DNA of 33,828 nt from the IMG/VR virus record IMGVR_UViG_3300019754_000013, positions 1-33,828 of that record. One strand, 5' to 3'. This DNA is from a virus. Both the position numbers and the translations under genes were made by a program. The notes under the pieces were generated by a model. That model saw only the letters and a list, made by a program, of their open reading frames with translations, had not been told where the DNA came from and made no database searches. Below are positions 20,057 to 27,572 of the stretch, one piece after another; position 1 is the first letter of the stretch, and each line of letters begins with the position of its first letter.

Positions 20057-22537
20057 TTAATTTAATAATTCCCAATCTGTCGCCGAAACGGTGTCGGTAG
20101 ACTTGTATAATTTATCGCTCGTTGTGTCTAAGTAAGATTGTTGAGGAATTGCAGGGACAGAAGTCGGCGCACCCTCTCCCGAAAGAAACTCTTGATAAGG
20201 AGCTTCCTTAGTTGGTTCTGCCGTACGTGTTGTTCCTGAAATCAAACTCTTATCTTCGGGGGTTGCCCCCGTGTCTACGAGCTTGTGGGGCTGGATGTTG
20301 CGTCCTAGGTATTCGTGGAGGCAGCCAATTCTTTTAACTCTAAAATCCTTGATGTTGTATGTTGCCCCATTTACACCGCCTGCATTCGCTGCATATACAC
20401 CTATCGGTACATCCCTAGAAGCTTTAAAAATAACCCTATACGGTTCGTATGAAGAGCTAAGTTGGCTACGTTCTTCATATAATTTAATACCTGTGCCTGA
20501 TTGGAATCCTGGATATTGAGAAGTGTTAGTTGATTTTATCAAAAAACTAACTTCATAAAGTTCTCCGACAATCATTGCTTCTAAATATGTACCAAATGGG
20601 ACATTATCACCATCTGTTGTGCCTGTAAGTTTTAAGCTATTATCTATAGTGTCTAACTCTTTAGTACATCGAATAAGATAATTTATTTTATCTACTTTTT
20701 CCTGCGTATTTAGTTCGTTAAAATAATTATAATCAATAGAATTGCTTGATTTATAAATAGCTGGCAACTCATACCTATCTACACGTCCTGTGTTGTACCA
20801 TGTGCGGACATCTTCGTTAGAGGGTTTGGAGTTAAACTCCTGTATTAAACTATATTTACCGAATCTTGGTGAAGCTGAGGTGTGTGTTAATGGATATTGC
20901 GAAAAATCTATAGAATCAACCAAATGCTCACCATTAATCCATACATCTAATATATTATTATGATATGAGTAAATAATATCATAATATGAATCATTTAATT
21001 CTTTAAAATCAACTCTGCTGCCGTTAATAGTGTAATACGCTAAAACCCTACCATTAACGTAGTAAATCCTAAATTCATTATCAGAGCTAGATGCATCATG
21101 TCTTGTTTGAAAGAATGCAGTATAATTACCAATACCTCTATTGAATTTCACCCAAAATCTAATTGTATTGTCTATAATTTTCGGGTGTATTACAGATGTC
21201 AAACCTATATTAACCCCCGTAAATCCCTCTCTCCTCGTAATCTCCCAATCATTAAGACTCGTATTATCCTTTGCATAATACTGCCTACCCTTACTGTCCA
21301 GGCATCTTTGAATCTTGCTTGCGGGGTTAGCAATAGGATAAGGGTGCGCACTCTCAACAAGTAGATTATTAATCGTCGTATCAGTATATGCAAATGCTTC
21401 GTTTTTAGCCGTATTTATCTCCCCGACTAGTGCAGTGTTAAGCTCCCCCGTTTTCGTGTCTGTATAAGCCTCTGATGCTACCATAGCGGCTTCTATCGAT
21501 TCGTCTTTGCTCTCCTCTATTTTATTCAAGTACGTCACGGGTATTGTATCTTTGTCCGCTTTTGTTTCAAATTCCGCCGCTTGAGCTTCTGAAATTGGCT
21601 TTTCCCTGTCGTACGTATTATCAACTCTTGATAGTCCAATTGTTGTCGGAGTAATCATGTGTGGGTTACTTCTGTCTGCTATGTGAGCCTGAATGTTAGG
21701 GTTTTTTGGCTCATACTGTCCATGTGTGTGATAGCCTTCTGCTACTGTCCCCGCTGTCACCCCAAAATCCTTATTAAACGCTGTATTCTTATCGAATGCA
21801 TCCTCTTTCACGTTTAACGCATTAATAGCAGCTGTCGAAAGTGGTTTGTCCGCATCTGCTGTATTCTCTACGTTGTTTATCTGTAGAGTGTTTTTGAATG
21901 TAGTTATCTCCGCAGGTGTCAACTCCCCTAAATCCTTATTCAGCTTTTTGTCAAGCAAAGCGTCTATCTCTGTCTTGTTGTAAGTATCACTTGCCGAACT
22001 CTCCCCCAGCGTACTACTTGCAAACATTGAAGGCTCTTGTATTGTGCTGATGTCAAACAATGCATCACTTGCAAGCCTCTGTTCTGCTGTTACTTCTCCC
22101 TCAATCACATCGTCGTATTCGGGAAACTTATCTAAGCTAGCTCTTAGGTACTCAACCAAATCAGCCTCGTAAGAAGAATACAGAGATTTGATATTGCCTT
22201 GTATCACTCTTAACTCTACTACTGTAAGACTGTTTTCTTCCTTGCTTATACCCGATTCTGTAATTCGCTGAAACTTGTTATCAATAATGTACTTAATAGC
22301 GTAGTATGTTAATACTTGCTGTAGTCTGTTATCAACTAAATCTTTGTAATCCCCGTCCAGCGTTCCTGCGAGTGCATCTGACGTTATCTTTTCGTACAAG
22401 GCGGTACCTAATACGGGTTTAAGATTAACCTCTTGCGCAAGCTGTATCGCAGTGTCGAGAGTATCGTCTGTTATGTTAGAATCAACGTAAGCGTTAGCTT
22501 TGATCGATTCTTTACTTACTAAGTTTATTCTTTTCAT
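20057..22537 (-). CDS. Head-tail connector fused to a fibre and lectin-like domain
   Basis: An 826-aa protein with two unlike parts. Residues about 1-145 look like a head-tail connector/adaptor: helical, DDTLDTAIQLAQEVNLKPVL, and VLTYYAIKYIIDNKFQ. Residues about 185-400 are fibre repeats: YNKTEIDALLDKKLNK, HTHGQYEPKNPNI, RSNPHMITPTTIGLSRVDNT, REKPISEAQAAEFETK. Residues about 435-600 resemble a laminin-G/concanavalin fold (DNTIRFWVKFNRG, IDVWINGEH-like NNILDVWINGEHL), followed by a second carbohydrate-binding-like domain and a C-terminal beta segment. It overlaps the portal stop by 4 bases, the expected connector position. It would put fibres at the neck. Confidence 0.75.
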   Translation of the reverse strand: MKRINLVSKESIKANAYVDSNITDDTLDTAIQLAQEVNLKPVLGTALYEKITSDALAGTLDGDYKDLVDNRLQQVLTYYAIKYIIDNKFQRITESGISKEENSLTVVELRVIQGNIKSLYSSYEADLVEYLRASLDKFPEYDDVIEGEVTAEQRLASDALFDISTIQEPSMFASSTLGESSASDTYNKTEIDALLDKKLNKDLGELTPAEITTFKNTLQINNVENTADADKPLSTAAINALNVKEDAFDKNTAFNKDFGVTAGTVAEGYHTHGQYEPKNPNIQAHIADRSNPHMITPTTIGLSRVDNTYDREKPISEAQAAEFETKADKDTIPVTYLNKIEESKDESIEAAMVASEAYTDTKTGELNTALVGEINTAKNEAFAYTDTTINNLLVESAHPYPIANPASKIQRCLDSKGRQYYAKDNTSLNDWEITRREGFTGVNIGLTSVIHPKIIDNTIRFWVKFNRGIGNYTAFFQTRHDASSSDNEFRIYYVNGRVLAYYTINGSRVDFKELNDSYYDIIYSYHNNILDVWINGEHLVDSIDFSQYPLTHTSASPRFGKYSLIQEFNSKPSNEDVRTWYNTGRVDRYELPAIYKSSNSIDYNYFNELNTQEKVDKINYLIRCTKELDTIDNSLKLTGTTDGDNVPFGTYLEAMIVGELYEVSFLIKSTNTSQYPGFQSGTGIKLYEERSQLSSSYEPYRVIFKASRDVPIGVYAANAGGVNGATYNIKDFRVKRIGCLHEYLGRNIQPHKLVDTGATPEDKSLISGTTRTAEPTKEAPYQEFLSGEGAPTSVPAIPQQSYLDTTSDKLYKSTDTVSATDWELLN

Positions 22538-23772
22538 AATTCGTTATTAATAGGTTCGTCTACTTCTGTGTTGTCTTCGTCTACTTCTGTATTCGCAGTA
22601 TCTAGCGCATCTAGCTTATCTATAGAGAGTGAAGGATAATCATTGATTTTCATCAACCTGTTGAACACTTTCAAAATCTCCAATTGCTTGGGCTTGATTA
22701 CTGTTGTGAAAAAGATGGTGTAGGCTGTTATTAATTCATCCTTGCTCCCCAAACCTGAGGTCGTTGGTATACCCATTAGGTTAGGATTGGTAACCCTATG
22801 TCCTGATAGTATTTTTTGCCGAGTCTGCTCTGCTATGGTCTTGAATTTCTTCTCGCTGCCTGTCTCCTTGACTTTGTCAATGATAGGAGCTTTTTCCTTT
22901 GTTTTTGCAAACAAGATTAAAGGTGCACCCGTTTTTGCAGCCCCCGTGTGATTCTTCATAAGTACACCAGCTGTTTTCTTTTTTTGCTCAGCGTTGTATT
23001 CTCCCAAAAACGTTACTGTAGTAATGTCATTCATACCGTTCGCTAACCCTTTTTCAGAGTAGGCGTTAACGCTTATGTCAGCACGAATAGATGACAGACA
23101 AGCGATGTAGTCGGGATATGGATAATAGAAGGAATCAGAGCTATAAGGCTTGAAGTATAACAACTGAGTGTGTTCTAAATCATCTACACCATCTAGTTGC
23201 GCTAAGTCCCCCGTTTGTACCGCCTTTTTAAATTGTTCTGCACGTTGCGTTACTTGGTTGTAGTTGTACGCTTCAAAAATAGTTTCAGGTTGCCTTGTTT
23301 TCGTCCAATCGTACCGAAATACAAATTGATCAATCTCACCCCTCGCATTGACAGGCATACATCGCACTTTGTCAAATGGTATATGATTTATCTCTACCCA
23401 ACTTCTATAGTCCCTAGACCACGTTACCAGCAAGGCAAACCCCCCGTATTTTACGCTATCGTAAGCAATTTTGGGAAGCATATCATTTATTCCCCCAAGG
23501 CTATTAATGTTCTCTAGCTTATCGCTTGCGGTTACATTTTCTTCGTCCATCAGGAATCCTTGTCCTGCGACTTGATCAATTTTAAATCTCAAAATTGAGC
23601 TATGCAATTCGTTAAGTCTTGCTAATTCATCTAGCTGCATAAAAAAACTATCCGTGTTCCCTGCCTTGATGTGCGCAACTCCTGCACGCTTTTCAAAAAC
23701 AGGAATCTCGAACGATTTTGCAGTTTCTTCAAACGACATTAACACCTGCATTGATTCTCTGTTATCCTTCAT
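22534..23772 (-). CDS. Portal protein
   Basis: A 412-aa protein matching portal proteins of Bacteroidota siphoviruses. It has a helical start; GINDMLPKIAYDSVKYGGFALL (split at about 94-115); WVEINHIPFDKVRCMPV (126-142); DDLEHTQLLYFKPYSSDSFY; and a long helical C-terminus containing VTNPNLMGIPTTSGLGSKDEL. The portal forms the ring through which DNA enters and leaves the capsid. It is unusual that it lies downstream of the major capsid gene, separated from the terminase by about 8 kb. Confidence 0.85.
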   Translation of the reverse strand: MKDNRESMQVLMSFEETAKSFEIPVFEKRAGVAHIKAGNTDSFFMQLDELARLNELHSSILRFKIDQVAGQGFLMDEENVTASDKLENINSLGGINDMLPKIAYDSVKYGGFALLVTWSRDYRSWVEINHIPFDKVRCMPVNARGEIDQFVFRYDWTKTRQPETIFEAYNYNQVTQRAEQFKKAVQTGDLAQLDGVDDLEHTQLLYFKPYSSDSFYYPYPDYIACLSSIRADISVNAYSEKGLANGMNDITTVTFLGEYNAEQKKKTAGVLMKNHTGAAKTGAPLILFAKTKEKAPIIDKVKETGSEKKFKTIAEQTRQKILSGHRVTNPNLMGIPTTSGLGSKDELITAYTIFFTTVIKPKQLEILKVFNRLMKINDYPSLSIDKLDALDTANTEVDEDNTEVDEPINNEL

Positions 23773-24076
23773 AATCTACTGTTATTTTATCTACGTTGTG
23801 CTCCTCTACATCCTCTTTTGTAGTAGTTACACTGTAAGTTGTTTTGTACACTAATTTATCCCCCTGAAACACCTCAAAATCGCCCTCTAGCGGCTGCAAA
23901 TCAAGTGTTGATTCGTCTATTAAGAACTGCTTAAATCGCAATGGAAAAGCTGATATATCAACTACTAGAAGCGTCTTTTCGTCGCCACCATTCGAAAACT
24001 TAAGCGTGTAGGCATCTTCCTGATTTTTTATCGAGATTGCAACCCGTGTTAATGCGCCTTTTAAAATTGGTATCAT
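23762..24076 (-). CDS. Small virion-associated protein upstream of portal
   Basis: A 104-aa beta-rich protein: MIPILKGALTRVAISIKNQ, then FEVFQGDKLVYKTTYSV. The strand pattern and acidic C-terminus resemble small structural proteins in the tail or connector clusters of Bacteroidota phages. It overlaps the portal gene by 11 bases. It is the first late gene after the + strand insert, and no minus-strand promoter of the known type lies before it. Role uncertain. Confidence 0.55.
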   Translation of the reverse strand: MIPILKGALTRVAISIKNQEDAYTLKFSNGGDEKTLLVVDISAFPLRFKQFLIDESTLDLQPLEGDFEVFQGDKLVYKTTYSVTTTKEDVEEHNVDKITVDYEG

Positions 24077-24140
24077 CTAATATATAGTTAAGACTAAGTT
24101 AACGCAACCTAATCAATTTTATAACACCCAATAATCACAA

Positions 24141-24159
24141 ACAAAGTGTTAAACTTTGT
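24141..24159. other. Inverted repeat before promoter P7
   Basis: ACAAAGT (24141-24147), loop GTTAA, ACTTTGT (24153-24159). The core AGTGTTAAACT is identical to that of the terminator at 9619-9645, but the T run is weak. It may be a remnant terminator copied together with the promoter. Confidence 0.6.
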
Positions 24160-24166
24160 ATAATCT

Positions 24167-24197
24167 TTTGATAGTTCAAATAAATGTCGTATCTTTG
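24167..24197 (+). promoter_or_regulatory. Early-type promoter P7 of the inserted unit
   Basis: TTTG at 24167-24170, 19 bases, TATCTTTG at 24190-24197, with TAGTTCAAATAAATGT shared base for base with P5. It drives three + strand genes inside the minus-strand late arm. The first ATG is 41 nt on. Confidence 0.9.
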
Positions 24198-24238
24198 TAC
24201 TGTTGAAAATAATTAATAACACTTTAAAATAAAATATC

Positions 24239-24451
24239 ATGACAACAATTAAAGAATTAAGAGACGCAGCTAGCAGATTATCGGGTGAAAAAATTTACGT
24301 ATCTGTAGTTCAGAATTTCGGAGTGGTTAATATCACAATCAATGTAGCAGGTGTGAAAAATCCTATTATCAAATCTTGCGACTCTAAGAACGAGGCGATG
24401 AGTGTACTAACAGGAATTAGTTTATATCAATGCGCATTAAAATCTAAATAA
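24239..24451 (+). CDS. Small protein of the inserted + strand unit
   Basis: A 70-aa protein of unknown family: helix (TIKELRDAASRLS), strands (EKIYVSVVQNFGVVNITINV), loop, helix (SKNEAMSVLTGISLYQCAL). It appears to be a compact alpha-beta-alpha fold. It is the first gene of a three-gene unit with its own promoter, running against the surrounding structural genes. Such insertions (morons) often encode host-modifying or exclusion proteins; no motif fixes this one. Confidence 0.7.
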   Translation: MTTIKELRDAASRLSGEKIYVSVVQNFGVVNITINVAGVKNPIIKSCDSKNEAMSVLTGISLYQCALKSK

Positions 24452-24453
24452 TT

Positions 24454-24543
24454 ATGAAAAAAGAAAATTGTATCGCATTAGCGTACTGTGTAGTAACAGT
24501 ATTTATTACCGGAGTATTATCGCTATTGTTAGCGTTGTTGTAA
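24454..24543 (+). CDS. 29-aa single-TM microprotein
   Basis: The product begins MKKENCIALAYCVVTVF and continues with ITGVLSLLLALL, almost all of it one membrane helix after a charged start. Its ATG is 2 bases after the stop of the preceding gene, and the reading frame ends just before a hairpin. Phage and bacterial membrane miniproteins of this size are often toxins or regulators of membrane proteins. Translation is likely from spacing alone. Confidence 0.55.
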   Translation: MKKENCIALAYCVVTVFITGVLSLLLALL

Positions 24544-24549
24544 TTAATC

Positions 24550-24571
24550 ATCTCCCCTTTTACGGGGAGAT
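24550..24571 (+). promoter_or_regulatory. Start-proximal hairpin before gene 24585
   Basis: ATCTCCCC pairs with GGGGAGAT (8 bp) around TTTTAC. It ends 13 nt before the ATG at 24585 and is followed by TTAAATTTATAAT, like the flank at the other cassettes. Confidence 0.6.
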
Positions 24572-24584
24572 TTAAATTTATAAT

Positions 24585-24890
24585 ATGGTAAGTAGACATC
24601 AGATAACAGGAGCGGCTTATGATAAAATTGTAGCGAATGGAGAAGGCTCTTTCTCACGCAACGTTACAGAATTACTCGTTCGTAAATGTATAATTAGAAA
24701 GGTTGTGCCTAATCTGATATGGAAGAAAGGCGAAACATTAGATTTGGTTGTAGGCTGCTTGTTTAAGCCGATAAAATCAGTTAGAGTTATAATAACAAAA
24801 TCTTGGTACTCCGAAAAGGAACGTAAAAAGCATTACGAATTTAAAGTTGTTAAGCGAGTAGATAAAGAGCAATTAGAGATTAATTTTTAA
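24585..24890 (+). CDS. Third protein of the inserted + strand unit
   Basis: A 101-aa basic protein of unknown family: an N-terminal part (SRHQITGAAYDKIVANGEGS), a beta-rich middle (NLIWKKGETLDLVVGCLFKP), and KSVRVIITKSWYSEKERKKH, ending EQLEINF. Strand-rich with a basic surface, it may bind nucleic acid or protein. It ends 4 bases before a bidirectional terminator. No function can be named. Confidence 0.65.
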   Translation: MVSRHQITGAAYDKIVANGEGSFSRNVTELLVRKCIIRKVVPNLIWKKGETLDLVVGCLFKPIKSVRVIITKSWYSEKERKKHYEFKVVKRVDKEQLEINF

Positions 24891-24893
24891 CCC

Positions 24894-24927
24894 AAAAAAG
24901 CCCCTGTTTGATCGCAGGGGCTTTTTT
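24894..24927. terminator. Strong bidirectional terminator at the insert boundary
   Basis: AAAAAAGCCCCTG (24894-24906) pairs with CAGGGGCTTTTTT (24915-24927), 13 bp, loop 8. It terminates the + strand insert and also faces the - strand late transcript, whose probable tail tube gene stops at 24940. Late transcription of portal and tail genes must read through it or restart downstream. Confidence 0.95.
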
Positions 24928-24939
24928 AATAAACTATAC

Positions 24940-25428
24940 TTATGCTGTTACTACAGGCAAGTCAGCTTCCGCTATCACGGGGGCTGTTTTTGTTTCGTCT
25001 CCCGTGATCGTTACGGTATATCCATTCATGTCCGTGTGCGCTGTTCCTGTGCCCGCTTCTATTGCAGTCAAGTTACAACCCTCTTCGGCTCCTAGGACAA
25101 TGCCTACCCCGTTAAAGTCTACAGCGATAACAAGCAAATCATGTTTACTAAGTTCTTCTAATTCTGCTTGTTTTTCCGCAGATAATTTTGCGAAAACTAA
25201 CGTTCCAGCTTGTGCGTCTGCCGCTGAACCCGTTTCTACAGCCATTCCAAACGTATTCGTTACGTTACTAGAATGCTTGTTTGTTACGTACTTATAGAAC
25301 GCTCCGCCCGTGATAGTCGCTACTTTCGCTGTAGTCGATACCATTCCTTCTGTGAATACAGACGCTAAGACGTATTTAATACCCCCTGCTCCGTCGTATG
25401 TTTCTCTTGTTATTCCTATTTGTGCCAT
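24940..25428 (-). CDS. Probable major tail (tube) protein
   Basis: A 162-aa protein starting MAQIGITRETYDGAGGIKYV. Its GGIKYVLAS start, the central EKQAELEELSKHDLLVIAVD and later GVGIVLGAEEGCNLTAIEAG resemble a short virion protein common in Bacteroidota phages that I take to be the tail tube. Its C-terminus (ADMNG...TVTITGDETKTAP-like HTDMNGYTVTITGDETKT) fits that family. It follows the major capsid gene after a 51-base gap with a hairpin. The tail tube call is probable, not certain; a head decoration protein is the alternative. Confidence 0.6.
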   Translation of the reverse strand: MAQIGITRETYDGAGGIKYVLASVFTEGMVSTTAKVATITGGAFYKYVTNKHSSNVTNTFGMAVETGSAADAQAGTLVFAKLSAEKQAELEELSKHDLLVIAVDFNGVGIVLGAEEGCNLTAIEAGTGTAHTDMNGYTVTITGDETKTAPVIAEADLPVVTA

Positions 25429-25455
25429 TTTTTTTGTTTTAAGTTAAAAAATAGA

Positions 25456-25473
25456 TAGGGGATTTCTCCCCTA
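25456..25473 (-). other. GAAA-loop hairpin between capsid and tube genes
   Basis: On the minus strand TAGGGGA-GAAA-TCCCCTA, followed by ATCTATTTTTTAAC. The T run starts four bases after the stem, so it may be a weak terminator or a stability element setting the capsid:tube mRNA ratio. Confidence 0.6.
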
Positions 25474-25479
25474 AAAAAA

Positions 25480-26415
25480 TTACGATGCTTTTGTGTAAAG
25501 AACTTCCTCTTCTCTCACGATTGCAGTACCTAGCTTCCAATCAGCATCTAGCAACCAAGAATTACTATCGGTTGAGAATCTAAAGTTAATACCATCTTGA
25601 CCGTCTTCTGACTTCAAGTCAGTACCTACAATGATGTTCTCAGGGCGAGTAACAAACATTTCATTTTGCCCTGCTAGCCCGTAAAATCCAATTACTCGAA
25701 TCATTGTTCCAGGTATGTACGCTGACATAACAGGCTTGCCCGTATTCAAGTTCTGCGTGGTGATAACACCATTCAATCCAAATTTAGTTCTGTACCAAAC
25801 ATCGAAATTTTCAGGACTCATTGCAAGTATCATTTCAGTTTTGTTGAATTTCGGCAATTCAGATTTAACCTTTGACAAAATTCCGTTTACTTTAGAAAGA
25901 GCGTTCGCCTCAGTCAGCGCTACAGGCACTACACCCGTAATCTTGATCGTAGAACTTGCGTTCATTTTCTTCAATAACCCGTCGCACTCGTTAGCGTTTG
26001 AGCTATCCCCTACGAAAACCTGCGATTCGATGCGATCGCTAATCGCTACACCTTTCAGCCCAACGATTATGTCGGAAAAAGGCATATCCTCAGGTGAAGA
26101 ACCTCTCTTGAGTGCAAGTCCTGCTACCTTCTTGTCGAGCACGTACTTTGCGTATTTCTCACTGATTCCCATTGGGACTACAGACACGTCTACGTCGAGT
26201 ACTTTAACGCCTCCATCGAATCTATCTGCCTTCGTGTTGTCCGCTCCTCGAAAAACCGTTGAGCCCTCAGTGATGTCAATAGCCTTTTCGCTATTCTTAA
26301 TTCCCTCCTGCATCGTGAACTCTTGGAATACCTGAGTTTCTACAACTACATCTTTAAGGGGTCGTCTAGTTGTTCCAGCTACATAGTCAGCTGCTTGTGT
26401 GATGTCAAATGCCAT
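25480..26415 (-). CDS. Major capsid protein
   Basis: A 311-aa protein, the right size for a HK97-fold capsid protein without a delta domain. It begins MAFDITQAADYVAGTTRRPL; the middle has EMILAMSPENFDVWYRTKFG (193-212), and the C-terminal half has YIPGTMIRVIGFYGLAGQNE and EDGQDGINFRFSTDSNSWLL, typical of capsid P and A domains. It follows a scaffold-like gene and an XkdF-type protease. There is no motif test for HK97 capsids by eye, so this rests on gene order plus fold pattern. Confidence 0.8.
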   Translation of the reverse strand: MAFDITQAADYVAGTTRRPLKDVVVETQVFQEFTMQEGIKNSEKAIDITEGSTVFRGADNTKADRFDGGVKVLDVDVSVVPMGISEKYAKYVLDKKVAGLALKRGSSPEDMPFSDIIVGLKGVAISDRIESQVFVGDSSNANECDGLLKKMNASSTIKITGVVPVALTEANALSKVNGILSKVKSELPKFNKTEMILAMSPENFDVWYRTKFGLNGVITTQNLNTGKPVMSAYIPGTMIRVIGFYGLAGQNEMFVTRPENIIVGTDLKSEDGQDGINFRFSTDSNSWLLDADWKLGTAIVREEEVLYTKAS

Positions 26416-26431
26416 ACTTTTTGTTTTTTAA

Positions 26432-26953
26432 TTATTCGTCTAATCTTTTTCGTAAAATCTGAGCTTTGGTTAAATTAACCGCTGCACCTTCAACAGGGGC
26501 GATAATTGGATTTGTTCGTTTGCCCTCCTTTGAGAGTTTCGCCACAATCTCGTTCGCTGCTTCTGTTTTTGCTTTCTCCGCTGAAAGCTCAGCTTTCATA
26601 GATTCAAGTTCCTTGTCCTTAGCGGCGATAGCCTCAGATGTTTTCTTTTCTTCTGCTAATTTTAGCGCCTGCCATGTGCTTACAGTACCCCAAGTTACAT
26701 TCCCGTCATCGATGGTCAAGTAAATATCAGCCTCCCCGTCATCCATTTTCGCCAAGATATCTTTCAATTGATCAAGGTTTAAATCCTTTACATCTGTAGC
26801 CAGGTTTGTTGTTGCCTGCGCTGCTAAATTCGCCGCAGCCTCCTCAGCTTCCTTTTTTGCCTTATCCTCCTTAGCCTGTTTGCTCATGAAGATTTCTGAA
26901 ATCTTCCCAGCTATCGAAATGGCAAGTTTTTCTAGCTTACTTTCTTCGTCCAT
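26432..26953 (-). CDS. Capsid scaffold protein candidate
   Basis: A 173-aa, highly helical, charged protein. An N-terminal helix is followed by Ala/Lys/Glu-rich coil (30-55), a small folded part (DIYLTIDDGNVTWGTVSTWQ, 76-95) and a second coil (LKLAEEKKTSEAIAAKDKEL onwards) before a short basic C-terminus (ILRKRLDE). This composition and its place between protease and capsid genes fit an assembly scaffold that the protease degrades on maturation. Precise family not recognised. Confidence 0.65.
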   Translation of the reverse strand: MDEESKLEKLAISIAGKISEIFMSKQAKEDKAKKEAEEAAANLAAQATTNLATDVKDLNLDQLKDILAKMDDGEADIYLTIDDGNVTWGTVSTWQALKLAEEKKTSEAIAAKDKELESMKAELSAEKAKTEAANEIVAKLSKEGKRTNPIIAPVEGAAVNLTKAQILRKRLDE

Positions 26954-26996
26954 TGTTTTGCTCTTTAATTGTTAATAATTTTCATAATAATAACAC

Positions 26997-27569
26997 CTAC
27001 TCGCTAATTTCTTCTATTAATGTTTCCAGCAAGGTCTTATTTTTCCCCGCCTCTACCGCAACAGATTCAAATAAACCCTCGATTGAGAATCCCGTGTACC
27101 CTTCTCCGCTCTTAATAGATTCCCAAAGCTCATTGTCAAGAATCTTGTAACTTGCACACCAAGTTCCTTCTACTACAGATAGACCAAGAGCTACAGCCTT
27201 ATCGCATTCCGCATCCTCAACAATCCAGCTCTCGACCAATTTTGCTGAATCTGTAGGTAATAAATGCTCCAAGGACGCACCACCCCGTTCATCCTCCGAA
27301 AGAAACAATTCAGCACACTGTCTAATAGTGTCGGCAGAGAAGAATATCTCACATTCTCCTTTGTCAAACCCGCTGTTTCTGTAAATTTTTTGGTCAGGGA
27401 GTAAAACGACCCCCGTTACAACTCTCTTTTCTTCATCTGCCGAAAACTTTACCATCGTGGCGCTTTCTTTGAGCGCCACAAACGAGGATTCGTTGGCAGG
27501 CGAGGCGACAAGGGAGATATTGAACACCCCTTGCTCCTCGTTCTTTAATTTCATTTCAAATAATTTCAT
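26997..27569 (-). CDS. XkdF-like prohead protease
   Basis: A 190-aa protein matching the XkdF family of phage capsid-maturation serine proteases. The N-terminus reads FNISLVASPANESSF (16-30, the family's SLV-x-PAN block), then VVTGVVLLPDQKIYR (50-64), LEHLL with His 102, ESWIVE (113-118), EGTWCASYKI (134-143) and GFSIEGLF (160-167). These blocks occur in the family in this order. It would cleave scaffold and capsid precursors. It lies directly upstream of the scaffold gene. Confidence 0.8.
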   Translation of the reverse strand: MKLFEMKLKNEEQGVFNISLVASPANESSFVALKESATMVKFSADEEKRVVTGVVLLPDQKIYRNSGFDKGECEIFFSADTIRQCAELFLSEDERGGASLEHLLPTDSAKLVESWIVEDAECDKAVALGLSVVEGTWCASYKILDNELWESIKSGEGYTGFSIEGLFESVAVEAGKNKTLLETLIEEISE

Positions 27570-27572
27570 AGA

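Noticed and set aside
14179-22537. Diversity-generating retroelement acting on receptor genes
   Set aside because: No reverse transcriptase gene and no template/variable repeat pair were seen.
25715-26335. 206-codon open frame opposite the major capsid gene
   Set aside because: It is antisense to a well-supported capsid gene, has no promoter or coupled neighbour, and its composition (Ser/Thr/Phe rich) is that of a shadow frame.
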